From positions 1 to 63,986 of the forward strand of contig CAMDAB010000005.1 of assembly GCA_945888475.1 (NCBI GenBank): a stretch of DNA of 63,986 bases, written 5' to 3'. A model generated the notes under the pieces. It made no database searches. It saw only the letters and a list, made by a program, of their open reading frames with translations, and was not told the DNA's origin. Of this stretch, positions 24,260 through 31,521 are shown piece after piece (positions within the stretch are counted from its first letter, which is position 1; each line of letters opens with the position of its first letter). A program made the translations under genes and the position numbers. This DNA is from Saprospira grandis DSM 2844 (GTDB lineage Bacteria > Bacteroidota > Bacteroidia > Chitinophagales > Saprospiraceae).

Positions 24260-25585
24260 TTACTGATTGATTTTTGTGTAAGTCAGATAAAGCTTAGCTT
24301 TTAGGTTTTCGCTTTTTTCATTTGCCAACAACATCCTTCCTGCATCTGTCACAGAAGCTGTTTGAATGTAAACGGCTTTTTCGGCAGTTTCGTCATCTAC
24401 AAGTCTTTGAAAAAACTTGGAAATATTCATTCTGAAATAACGCTGCTCCCCATCATATTTCAGTGTGCCGCCAAAAATCAGATATGGATTAAGCGTATTT
24501 CTGTTGATAGAGTTGCTGATATCGTCCACCAGAAGGTAATTATTATCGGCTGTTTTTTCAAGGCAAAAAAGCTGATTAGGAACAGGATAGTCCCTATCTT
24601 CCTCACCAGCAGGGTAAATATACAACTCAGCCTTATTTACTATGATTTTACCCAGATTTTCCAAAAAAGGAAACTCCATACGGGCCGAAACTCCATTCAT
24701 ACCTTGCAGGTAAACAAAAGTGTCGCTAGGGTTATTCTGCAGTACGCGGGTTCCGTTATAATTTTGTTCAAAAGCAAGCACCGATTCCGAATCGCCATCG
24801 GAAAGATAATCGTAAGTACGTGAAACATTGGAACTGTCGCGATAAAAAAGTGTCAGTTTAGTGAGCGAGGCATTTGGAAAAAATCTGATGATAGCAGAAT
24901 TTGAGGCTCCATCTTTGGGTTTAATACAAACACCTTTCAGAAAATCTTTGAAAATGGTATTGTTTTCGTAGATATTTGAAGAAGGATTGAGCAGTTCCTG
25001 ACCTAAGGCATCATCCAATCGAATTCTCAAATGTGGTCTGCGCACAACTCCCTGTACCGAAACACTGTCATAAATCTTTGGTACAAAGCTGTGCGTAGCC
25101 AGCAAATTGCCTAGTGTAAAATTTTTATCAGAATAATAATCCTGTTCAGGAACTATGGTTTCTGAGATACGGTATACTTCCCAAGTCTGTTCGGTGAAGG
25201 CACTGGAGTTACCACCATAATGTCCGAGTGTATCGTATTGTATAGTCAGCACCAGCGAATCGAACTGAGCAGCCGGAAAAGTGGCATTGGTACTTGTAAG
25301 CCTGAAATTGGTATAAACCTTTGCAGTTGTTTTACCAAAAATAGGATCGATATAAGCACCGCATAGCCAACGGCTACGGCTATCAGTCAGCAGTGGTCTT
25401 GTAAGTACACTACTCATCGACATCGACATCGTATCGCTATAGAAAATTTCAGTAGAATTGGATTCAACTAAGGAGAGACCCAATTCAGATGGCTTGCTGC
25501 AGCCTGTTACAGAAAGAAGCCCTGCTGTCACAAAAACGAGGAACAACAGGGATTCAAAACGATATTGCATATTAGCTTTGTTCAT
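24260..25585 (-). CDS. DUF4270 family lipoprotein
   Basis: 441 residues. Signal peptide with lipobox LLSVTGC (about residue 29), then SKPSELGLSLVE, the usual start of DUF4270. Beta-rich throughout, with FDSLVLTIQYD and KAELYIYPAGE segments. Probably on the cell surface or in the periplasm; no function is established. Bacteroidota often place a DUF4270 gene next to a short glycogen-synthase-like gene (family knowledge), as here, and glmS follows by 19 bp. ATG 25570 is an equally good start. Confidence 0.88.
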   Translation of the reverse strand: MNKANMQYRFESLLFLVFVTAGLLSVTGCSKPSELGLSLVESNSTEIFYSDTMSMSMSSVLTRPLLTDSRSRWLCGAYIDPIFGKTTAKVYTNFRLTSTNATFPAAQFDSLVLTIQYDTLGHYGGNSSAFTEQTWEVYRISETIVPEQDYYSDKNFTLGNLLATHSFVPKIYDSVSVQGVVRRPHLRIRLDDALGQELLNPSSNIYENNTIFKDFLKGVCIKPKDGASNSAIIRFFPNASLTKLTLFYRDSSNVSRTYDYLSDGDSESVLAFEQNYNGTRVLQNNPSDTFVYLQGMNGVSARMEFPFLENLGKIIVNKAELYIYPAGEEDRDYPVPNQLFCLEKTADNNYLLVDDISNSINRNTLNPYLIFGGTLKYDGEQRYFRMNISKFFQRLVDDETAEKAVYIQTASVTDAGRMLLANEKSENLKAKLYLTYTKINQ

Positions 25586-25660
25586 TAATTATACAGCTTC
25601 CAATTTAGTTCATATAACGTACCCAAGTAAAAAAGGGTTGTCAGAAGCTCAAAATGATGA

Positions 25661-26482
25661 TTAGGCACTTTGCTCGGCCTGCAACATCAGGTTATTAAAA
25701 AATTCTACGTATTCAGACCAGTTACCATCTTTGATATCAGTCTTAGGTCCAATCACAGGTGAAGTAGTCGAAATATTTCGCTCAGAAGACGATAGGATTA
25801 CTCCATCGGAATAATGCGCAGCGCCTTTGTGCAAATCAATTCTGTCATCAGACTGGAACTCTAAAATGGTATCTTCGCTGACAAAATTTTGCTTAGTTTT
25901 TTGTGCAAAATCAGCACTGTTTATATTGGTAAGATTATCATTTTCATTGTAAACTGAGTAGATAAAACGGGCATTCTGAAAAATAGGCTCGTTTTTGTAA
26001 TGATTTTTCAGATAAACCGGAAGGAGACTAGTCATCCAACCGTGGCAATGAACCACGTCTGGCGCCCAACCAAATTTTTTCACCGTTTCGATAACCCCTT
26101 TGCAGAAAAATATCATACGGTCTGTATTATCAGTGTATGGATTTCCGTCATTATCGAGGAACATATTTTTGCGTTTGAAAAAATCTTCATTATCGAGGAA
26201 ATAAATCTGCATTCTGGTGCCCGGAAGCGATGCAACCTTGATAATTAGCGGATAATCTTCGTCATCGACAGTGATATTCATTCCCGATAGTCTTACAACT
26301 TCGTGAAGTCTGTGGCGGCGCTCATTGATACAGCCAAAACGCGGCATCAGAATTCTGACTTCCATGCCATTGTCCTGCATATATTGCGAGTAGGTGTGTG
26401 CAATTTCCTCAATTTGTGAAAGTGTCTCGGTGAAGGGGTTGAATTCCTGTGTAACGACCAAGATTCTCTTTTTGTCTGCCAT
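25661..26482 (-). CDS. Glycogen/starch synthase N-terminal domain protein (GlgA-like, truncated form)
   Basis: 273 residues, about the N-terminal half of a GT5 glycogen synthase (usual length about 480). The Rossmann-like N-lobe is visible: VVTQEFNPFTETLSQIEEIAHTY, then DVVHCHGWMTSLLPVYLK, then RFIYSVYNENDN. The C-lobe with the nucleotide-sugar site is missing, and the frame ends cleanly, so this is not a frameshift. Similar stand-alone forms are common in Bacteroidota. Catalysis by this chain alone is unlikely; a regulatory or scaffold role is possible (inference). First gene of a probable operon with DUF4270, glmS and DUF4290. Confidence 0.85.
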   Translation of the reverse strand: MADKKRILVVTQEFNPFTETLSQIEEIAHTYSQYMQDNGMEVRILMPRFGCINERRHRLHEVVRLSGMNITVDDEDYPLIIKVASLPGTRMQIYFLDNEDFFKRKNMFLDNDGNPYTDNTDRMIFFCKGVIETVKKFGWAPDVVHCHGWMTSLLPVYLKNHYKNEPIFQNARFIYSVYNENDNLTNINSADFAQKTKQNFVSEDTILEFQSDDRIDLHKGAAHYSDGVILSSSERNISTTSPVIGPKTDIKDGNWSEYVEFFNNLMLQAEQSA

Positions 26483-26541
26483 TTTAGGTGCTGGTGATGG
26501 TTAGTAAATCATTTTTAGAGAAAAATCCCTTAATAGGTTTG

Positions 26542-26573
26542 CAAAATTACAAAAAAAATCTGACTTTTCCCAA
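26542..26573 (-). promoter_or_regulatory. Promoter of the glgA-like/DUF4270/glmS unit
   Basis: On the minus strand TTG (26573-26571), 21 bp, TAATTTTG (26549-26542), a perfect TAnnTTTG. The predicted leader to the start at 26482 is about 55 nt. Confidence 0.7.
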
Positions 26574-26697
26574 ATTTTAAAATAATCCTTAATATAATAG
26601 GATGAATTATTTATTTGGGAAATCAGTGTTCGATGTTGAAACCGTAAAATCTGCCGGAATAGTTTCATAGTAATTCAAAAACAGCCATAATAATTTC

Positions 26698-27429
26698 ATG
26701 CTCAAAACTGTACAGGGTATTATACTCAGAACTGTAAAATATTCCGAAAGCAGTGTTATTTGCGAAGTTTACACCCTTGAACTCGGCTTGCGCAGTTATA
26801 TCATGGGCGGTGTAAGGCAGGCAAAAGCTAAAATCTCATACGGTCTTGTCAGGCCAATGAATTGGGTCGAGATGGTTGTTTATCAGCGGGATGAAAAAGA
26901 ACTGAACAGGGTAAAGGAATTAAAAGCCGCTTTTGTGTACAAAAACATTCCCTATCAGCTGATTCGCGGGTCTTTGGGCCTTTTTATGACAGAACTCGTA
27001 CAAAAAACGGTCAAAGAGGCTGAGGCAAATGAAGCACTTTTTACTTTTTTGCAGGAAAGTTTCGAATTGCTTGACAAATTGGAAGGCAGTCTTGCTAATT
27101 TTCATCTTTCTTTTCTTTCGAAATTAGCTGTTCAGTTGGGATTTATGCCCGATTTAGGATTTTGGGAAGAGGGTGTTAGCAATCAATATTTCGATTATGT
27201 AGAAGCAGTTTTTTGCGAAGATGTTCCAATTCACACTTATTTTTTACGACCAGAACACAACAATGCCCTTTTTTTCTTTTTGGAAAATCCACTTGAAAAC
27301 TGCTCCGAACTGGCGATGAACACTGCACAACGAAAGTCATTCTTGGATTCAATGCTTACTTTTTACCGCTATCATTTCGAACATTTTCAAATTAATTCAC
27401 ACGAAATTCTGCATCAGGTATTGTCCTGA
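26698..27429 (+). CDS. recO: DNA repair protein RecO
   Basis: 243 residues. RecO anneals ssDNA and loads RecA with RecR/RecF in gap repair. N-terminal OB fold (LKTVQGIILRTVKYSESSVICEVYT; then GLRSYIMGGVRQAKAKISYGLVRPMNWVEM) and a helical C-terminal domain (SFELLDKLEGSLANFHLSFLSKLAVQLGFMPDL). The C-domain has no recognisable four-cysteine zinc site. First gene of a pair: the tyrosine phosphatase gene starts 20 bp downstream. Confidence 0.92.
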   Translation: MLKTVQGIILRTVKYSESSVICEVYTLELGLRSYIMGGVRQAKAKISYGLVRPMNWVEMVVYQRDEKELNRVKELKAAFVYKNIPYQLIRGSLGLFMTELVQKTVKEAEANEALFTFLQESFELLDKLEGSLANFHLSFLSKLAVQLGFMPDLGFWEEGVSNQYFDYVEAVFCEDVPIHTYFLRPEHNNALFFFLENPLENCSELAMNTAQRKSFLDSMLTFYRYHFEHFQINSHEILHQVLS

Positions 27430-27449
27430 TATTTAATAAAATTCTAATT

Positions 27450-27905
27450 ATGAAGATACTAATGGTTTGTTTGGGCAATATTTGCCGCTCCCCGCTTGCC
27501 GAGGGAATTCTAAAAGATAAAGTTGAAAAAAATGGCCTGCCCTGGTCTGTTGATTCTGCAGGCACAGGCGATTATCACATCGGCAGTATGCCCGACACTC
27601 GTTCTGTTGCTGTCGCAAAAAAATACAATATCGATATTAGCGGACAGCAGGCTAGACAGTTCAAAACCAAAGACTTTATCGATTTCGACCTCATTTTGGT
27701 AATGGATGCCTCAAATTACCGCAATGTGGTAAATCTTGCCCGTGACGAAGAGGATATAAACAAAGTTAAACTTATAATGAACTTCGCAAGTCCGGGCGAA
27801 AATATCGAGGTGCCCGATCCATACTGGAACAATGATGGCTTTGAACAGGTTTATGCAATGCTCGATAAGGCCTGTGAAGATCTTATTGAAAAATATCGCC
27901 CTTGA
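27450..27905 (+). CDS. Low-molecular-weight protein-tyrosine phosphatase
   Basis: 151 residues, standard length. P-loop C7-L-G-N-I-C-R13-S-P at the N-terminus (CX5R) and the general-acid segment VPDPYW (about residue 118). It hydrolyses phosphotyrosine or small aryl phosphates; in bacteria it is often tied to exopolysaccharide control (family knowledge), but no tyrosine kinase gene is nearby. Probably cotranscribed with recO. Confidence 0.95.
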   Translation: MKILMVCLGNICRSPLAEGILKDKVEKNGLPWSVDSAGTGDYHIGSMPDTRSVAVAKKYNIDISGQQARQFKTKDFIDFDLILVMDASNYRNVVNLARDEEDINKVKLIMNFASPGENIEVPDPYWNNDGFEQVYAMLDKACEDLIEKYRP

Positions 27906-27940
27906 AATAAGAAAAATAACATTTTTATATTTAGATACTG

Positions 27941-27971
27941 TTCATTTTCAAGGTGAAAATTTATACTTTTG
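27941..27971 (+). promoter_or_regulatory. Candidate promoter of the lectin gene
   Basis: TTC (27941-27943), 20 bp, TACTTTTG (27964-27971), a perfect TAnnTTTG, followed by GCAGC. Gene start 63 bp downstream. Confidence 0.6.
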
Positions 27972-28034
27972 CAGCGCGATTCTTAAGCTAATTATTTTAG
28001 ATGAGATATCCCCAAAGTTTTATCAATCACTTTT

Positions 28035-29033
28035 ATGCGCATCGCTTGCCTGTTCCTTATTCATTTGGCGTTCAGTTCCCCAATACTGATTGCGCAGCCA
28101 ACTTTCACTGTTAACGGTTCGGCCTCAGAAATTGCCGAAAATTGTTACAGACTTACTTCATCTAAAACAGCAAATGATGTGGGCAGCATTTGGGCCGAAT
28201 ATCCCACTCAGCTCAACCACTCATTCGAAATTCGTTTTGCATTGAATCTGGGCTGTTCGAATTATGCCGGCGAGGGGGTTGCTTTTGTAATGCAAACAGA
28301 CAAAAACAGGTATAGTGCCATCGGATGTGCAGGAGCGGCTATGGGTTTTGCTCAGGAAACAGGCTGCAATAGTTATATAAGCCCCTCACTTGCTGTTGAA
28401 TTCGATACAAAATTTACAAAAACGCAGGCCGATCTCTATGCACCACATATCGCCCTTGTGCAAAATGGAAATACAGTTTTGCCGCTGCACAAAGCAGTTC
28501 GCATCAACAGTACCGGACAGGAAGTGCGCGATTGCGAGTACCATAGTGCAAGCGTAAGTTGGTCGCCATCTTCTCAGCTTTTGCAGGTTTATTTCGATGG
28601 TGAACTGCGCCTTTCCTATAAAGATGACATTTCAAAAATTTTCGGGAAGGAAAAAAATATTTACTTTGGATTTACAGGCTCCAGCTCTGCGCAGGCAACG
28701 ATGCAAATGGTTTGTATCCAATCGGTTGATGTCAGTATCGACGAGGCCTATGACAGTCGCCGCAGTTTCGAAGAAGGCGTTGGTATTTTCCCCAATCCTC
28801 TAAACGAAAGATTAACCGTAAATTTAAATTTCGATGCCTCACAAAAAGTTAATATTCAACTTTTTAATGTAATGGGCAAACTGATTTATGAAATTCCGAA
28901 ACATTCGGTAAAAAATAATCAGTACTATTTTAATCTGCCTGGTCTCCCAAGCGGCATTTACTATGTAACAGTATCGAACGGACAAAACAGGGTGAGCCGA
29001 AAATTGGTTCATGTTGCCTCTATTCGGGCATAG
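28035..29033 (+). CDS. Secreted L-type (legume-like) lectin domain protein with T9SS sorting domain
   Basis: 332 residues. Signal peptide ends near LIAQ. Residues about 30-235 form a legume-lectin-like sandwich: GSIWAEYPTQLNHSFEIRF, GEGVAFVMQTD, LAVEFDTKF with the acidic metal-binding strand, HASVSWSPSS-like sequence and LQVYFDGEL. The C-terminal type A sorting domain begins IFPNPLNERLTVNLNF and ends LPSGIYYVTVSNG. A cell-surface or released carbohydrate-binding role is inferred. The end overlaps the convergent GT-C gene by 14 bp. Confidence 0.85.
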   Translation: MRIACLFLIHLAFSSPILIAQPTFTVNGSASEIAENCYRLTSSKTANDVGSIWAEYPTQLNHSFEIRFALNLGCSNYAGEGVAFVMQTDKNRYSAIGCAGAAMGFAQETGCNSYISPSLAVEFDTKFTKTQADLYAPHIALVQNGNTVLPLHKAVRINSTGQEVRDCEYHSASVSWSPSSQLLQVYFDGELRLSYKDDISKIFGKEKNIYFGFTGSSSAQATMQMVCIQSVDVSIDEAYDSRRSFEEGVGIFPNPLNERLTVNLNFDASQKVNIQLFNVMGKLIYEIPKHSVKNNQYYFNLPGLPSGIYYVTVSNGQNRVSRKLVHVASIRA

Positions 29034-30378
29034 GACATCGGCAAAGTTGCAATTCCTTCCCTTTGTAAATTGTCTCACAACTATCAAGTTTGTAGCTTAA
29101 TCGCCCAACATTGTATTTGTATTTGGCGTGTCCAATAGGATATAAACTTATCTGTTTTTCCCTGGCAAAATAACCCTGTAGCTGCCAATGCTCAGTGAGT
29201 TCAGGATCTAAACCTGCTTTGCAAGCGCTTGGAAGATATGTGCATATTTTTGAAACATCTTCGATAAGCACGGCATCTCTAATCGGTCTGTTAATATTGT
29301 AAGTCATCAAGGAAACTGCCGTAACAAAAACTAATAGCGAAAAATATAATTTGATGCGGGGCGCTATATTTTTTTTCAAAAATTCAATCTTGTGCAAGGT
29401 TCCGGCAATGCCCAATGCCCAATATGGCAATGATGGTAAAAGATAAAAACCCATCTGTTTTGGACTGAGCAGAATGGGAAAAGAAGCAGAGGCTGCTATC
29501 AGCAGTAATAGTATAGATGCTCTATTAGGTACAATTTTTTTGCCGGACCAAAATAAGATTAGTACAGCAACAGATAAAAGCGGCAAAAGCTCCATCAAAA
29601 GCTGTTTTAACAATAATGGACTTCCATTTTTGTCTCCCAATGAAAAACTTCCCTGAATTTGAATTTCGTAATAGGCTTTTAAATAAGCAAAGGCCTCATC
29701 GCTCATTAAAAGCAATAAAACTGCGGCAAGGAAAATTGGCAGCGACAGAAAAGAAATTATTATCTGAGTCCAACTTCTGTTATTTCTAAATAAAATCAGC
29801 AAAAAAGGTAGCGCCAGTGGGAAAAGCGCTGTGGGGCCTTTACATAGTGTTGCGGCGAAAATTAATAAGCCGGAAATTATGTTTTTCAGCAGCCTAAATC
29901 TTTGATTTTCAGCAGCCGAAAGTTGCAGATATACCGCCCAGATACAAAACATCGACATGCTGTTTTCCAGCACATTATTACTGTATGCCCAGGCAGCAGT
30001 GGGTAAAAGCATTAGCACAAAAAGCGGCAGCCAGCTTTGCCCTGACGGAAAATAAAGCCTCCAGATGCGCAATATCGCTATCGCTGTTAAAACAAAACAG
30101 ATAAGCCCAAAAACTCTATCGACCCAATAATAGTTGCCAAAAATTTTAAAAAGCACCCCCTCTATCCAAAATGCAAGTGGCGGATGGCTGTAAAAGGGAT
30201 TCATCAGCGATTCCGATACATAAAATTGCCATGCAGAACCCGCTCCAAATGCCCAGTTTGAGGCAATTGTACCATAATAAAGCCCATCCGCAAAAATTCC
30301 TTTCCCAAATAGCCAGGGCAGCAGCAGCAGGCACCACAAAGCAATTATTGGAAATAAGTTCCTGGACTCGGAATGCAT
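29020..30378 (-). CDS. GT-C family glycosyltransferase (PMT/ArnT-like membrane protein)
   Basis: 452 residues with about 11 membrane helices. The first periplasmic loop has the acidic motif FADGLYYGTIASNWAFG and then HPPLAFWIEGVLFKIFG, the pattern of dolichyl-/polyprenyl-phosphate-sugar-dependent transferases. A soluble tail of about 90 residues closes the protein. Donor and acceptor unknown. ATG 30378 places the first helix at the N-terminus; an upstream in-frame start at 30411 would add 11 residues. Second of three GT-C-like proteins in this window. Confidence 0.8.
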   Translation of the reverse strand: MHSESRNLFPIIALWCLLLLPWLFGKGIFADGLYYGTIASNWAFGAGSAWQFYVSESLMNPFYSHPPLAFWIEGVLFKIFGNYYWVDRVFGLICFVLTAIAILRIWRLYFPSGQSWLPLFVLMLLPTAAWAYSNNVLENSMSMFCIWAVYLQLSAAENQRFRLLKNIISGLLIFAATLCKGPTALFPLALPFLLILFRNNRSWTQIIISFLSLPIFLAAVLLLLMSDEAFAYLKAYYEIQIQGSFSLGDKNGSPLLLKQLLMELLPLLSVAVLILFWSGKKIVPNRASILLLLIAASASFPILLSPKQMGFYLLPSLPYWALGIAGTLHKIEFLKKNIAPRIKLYFSLLVFVTAVSLMTYNINRPIRDAVLIEDVSKICTYLPSACKAGLDPELTEHWQLQGYFAREKQISLYPIGHAKYKYNVGRLSYKLDSCETIYKGKELQLCRCPMPE

Positions 30379-30416
30379 AGTTTTTAATTTTGCTGCAAGA
30401 TAACAGTTCAAATTTG

Positions 30417-30424
30417 TATCTTTG
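30417..30424 (+). promoter_or_regulatory. Candidate -7 element for the gamma-carbonic-anhydrase operon
   Basis: TATCTTTG, a perfect TAnnTTTG octamer in the context TTTGTATCTTTGTAAAG. The spacing to an upstream TTG (24 bp) is not ideal. The leader to ATG 30626 would be about 195 nt and contain two CTCGTC hairpins. Confidence 0.45.
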
Positions 30425-30619
30425 TAAAGATGAAAGGGTGAAAGATGAAAGAATAATTTGAAAATTAGTTTATTTGATAATTTGAGAATGATTCTACCTT
30501 CTTCTCGTCCGAAAGACGAGACTAACTTCTACCTTCTTCTCGTCCGAAAGACGAGACTAATTTCTACCTTCTACCTTCTAATTTCTGACTTCTACCTTCT
30601 AATTTCTAATTTCTGACTT
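30425..30619. repeat. Divergent word repeats with two CTCGTC hairpins
   Basis: 30425-30455 reads CTTTCATCTTTCACC on the minus strand, toward the GT-C gene. 30493-30619 reads TTCTACCTTCT and TTCTAATTTCTGAC on the plus strand, toward the carbonic anhydrase gene. Identical 17-bp hairpins CTCGTC-CGAAA-GACGAG occur at 30504-30520 and 30539-30555. Confidence 0.8.
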
Positions 30620-30625
30620 AAAAAA

Positions 30626-31153
30626 ATGTCCTTAATAAAATCGGTACGCGGCTACACTCCGCAATTTGGCAAAAACATTTATCTGGCAGAAAATGCAACT
30701 GTCATTGGCGATGTAATTATGGGCGACGACTGCTCTGTCTGGTTTCAGGCAGTAGTACGCGGCGATGTACATTCGATACGAATTGGCAATAAAGTAAATA
30801 TACAGGACGGAGCTATTATACACTGTACCTATCAGCGCGCGCCAACTGTTATCGGAAACAATGTTTCGGTAGGGCATAGGGCAATTGTGCATGGCTGCAC
30901 CATAAAGGACAATGTGCTGGTGGGCATGGGCGCAATGGTCATGGACAACTGTGTCGTTGAATCGAATGTACTCATAGCTGCTGGAGCTGTTGTGCTGGAA
31001 AATTCACATCTCGAGAGCAATTGTATCTACGCGGGTGTTCCTGCCAAAAAAGTAAAGGAACTGAGTCCCGAGAAATTTGCCGATACCATACACCGCATAT
31101 CCGATGCCTATGTCATGTATGCCGGCTGGTTTAAAGAAAATCCGGAAGAATAA
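30626..31153 (+). CDS. Gamma-class carbonic anhydrase-like hexapeptide-repeat protein
   Basis: 175 residues, a left-handed parallel beta-helix of hexapeptide repeats (for example NATVIGDVIMGDDCSVWF) with a C-terminal helix. The three zinc histidines of the gamma-CA family are at the expected places: IIHCT, then VGHRAIVHGC. The family hydrates CO2 or binds acyl-CoA-like ligands; activity here is unproven. First gene of a compact operon: the next gene starts 2 bp after its stop. Confidence 0.9.
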   Translation: MSLIKSVRGYTPQFGKNIYLAENATVIGDVIMGDDCSVWFQAVVRGDVHSIRIGNKVNIQDGAIIHCTYQRAPTVIGNNVSVGHRAIVHGCTIKDNVLVGMGAMVMDNCVVESNVLIAAGAVVLENSHLESNCIYAGVPAKKVKELSPEKFADTIHRISDAYVMYAGWFKENPEE

Positions 31154-31155
31154 AC

Positions 31156-31512
31156 ATGAAAGTGCGAATTTTAATTCTGATCAATGCAACTTTGCTTTGC
31201 TTTCTTGGCCTTTGGGATTTATTCTCTGAAAAGTTGCCTGATTTGAATTCAAGCGGGCTGCTCACTGTTTTTCCAAGGGTATATCATATTGTTGTTTCGG
31301 CCCTGCTCTTGTTTCTGTACCCCTTGCTGAACAGCAAGCACAAATTTTGGTTTCTGATAGGATTTGCGATATCAGCGATGGTTACAATTAGCAGTGCGGC
31401 ACAATTATTTAGCGGAAGTTCAAGGATAATCAGTTTGAGTATTATCTTTATTTCAAATTTAGTAATGAATGGCATAGCACTTTATTTTTTAATGATAAAA
31501 AACTCAAAATAA
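31156..31512 (+). CDS. Small four-helix membrane protein of unknown function
   Basis: 118 residues with four hydrophobic segments (ILILINATLLCFLGLWDLF, VYHIVVSALLLFLYPLL, FWFLIGFAISAMVTISSAA and ISLSIIFISNLVMNGIALYFLMI), short loops and no conserved polar motif that I recognise. It starts 2 bp after the carbonic anhydrase stop and is followed 9 bp later by the HEAT-cyclophilin gene, so it is very likely translated from the same mRNA. Confidence 0.75.
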   Translation: MKVRILILINATLLCFLGLWDLFSEKLPDLNSSGLLTVFPRVYHIVVSALLLFLYPLLNSKHKFWFLIGFAISAMVTISSAAQLFSGSSRIISLSIIFISNLVMNGIALYFLMIKNSK

Positions 31513-31521
31513 AATACTTGT

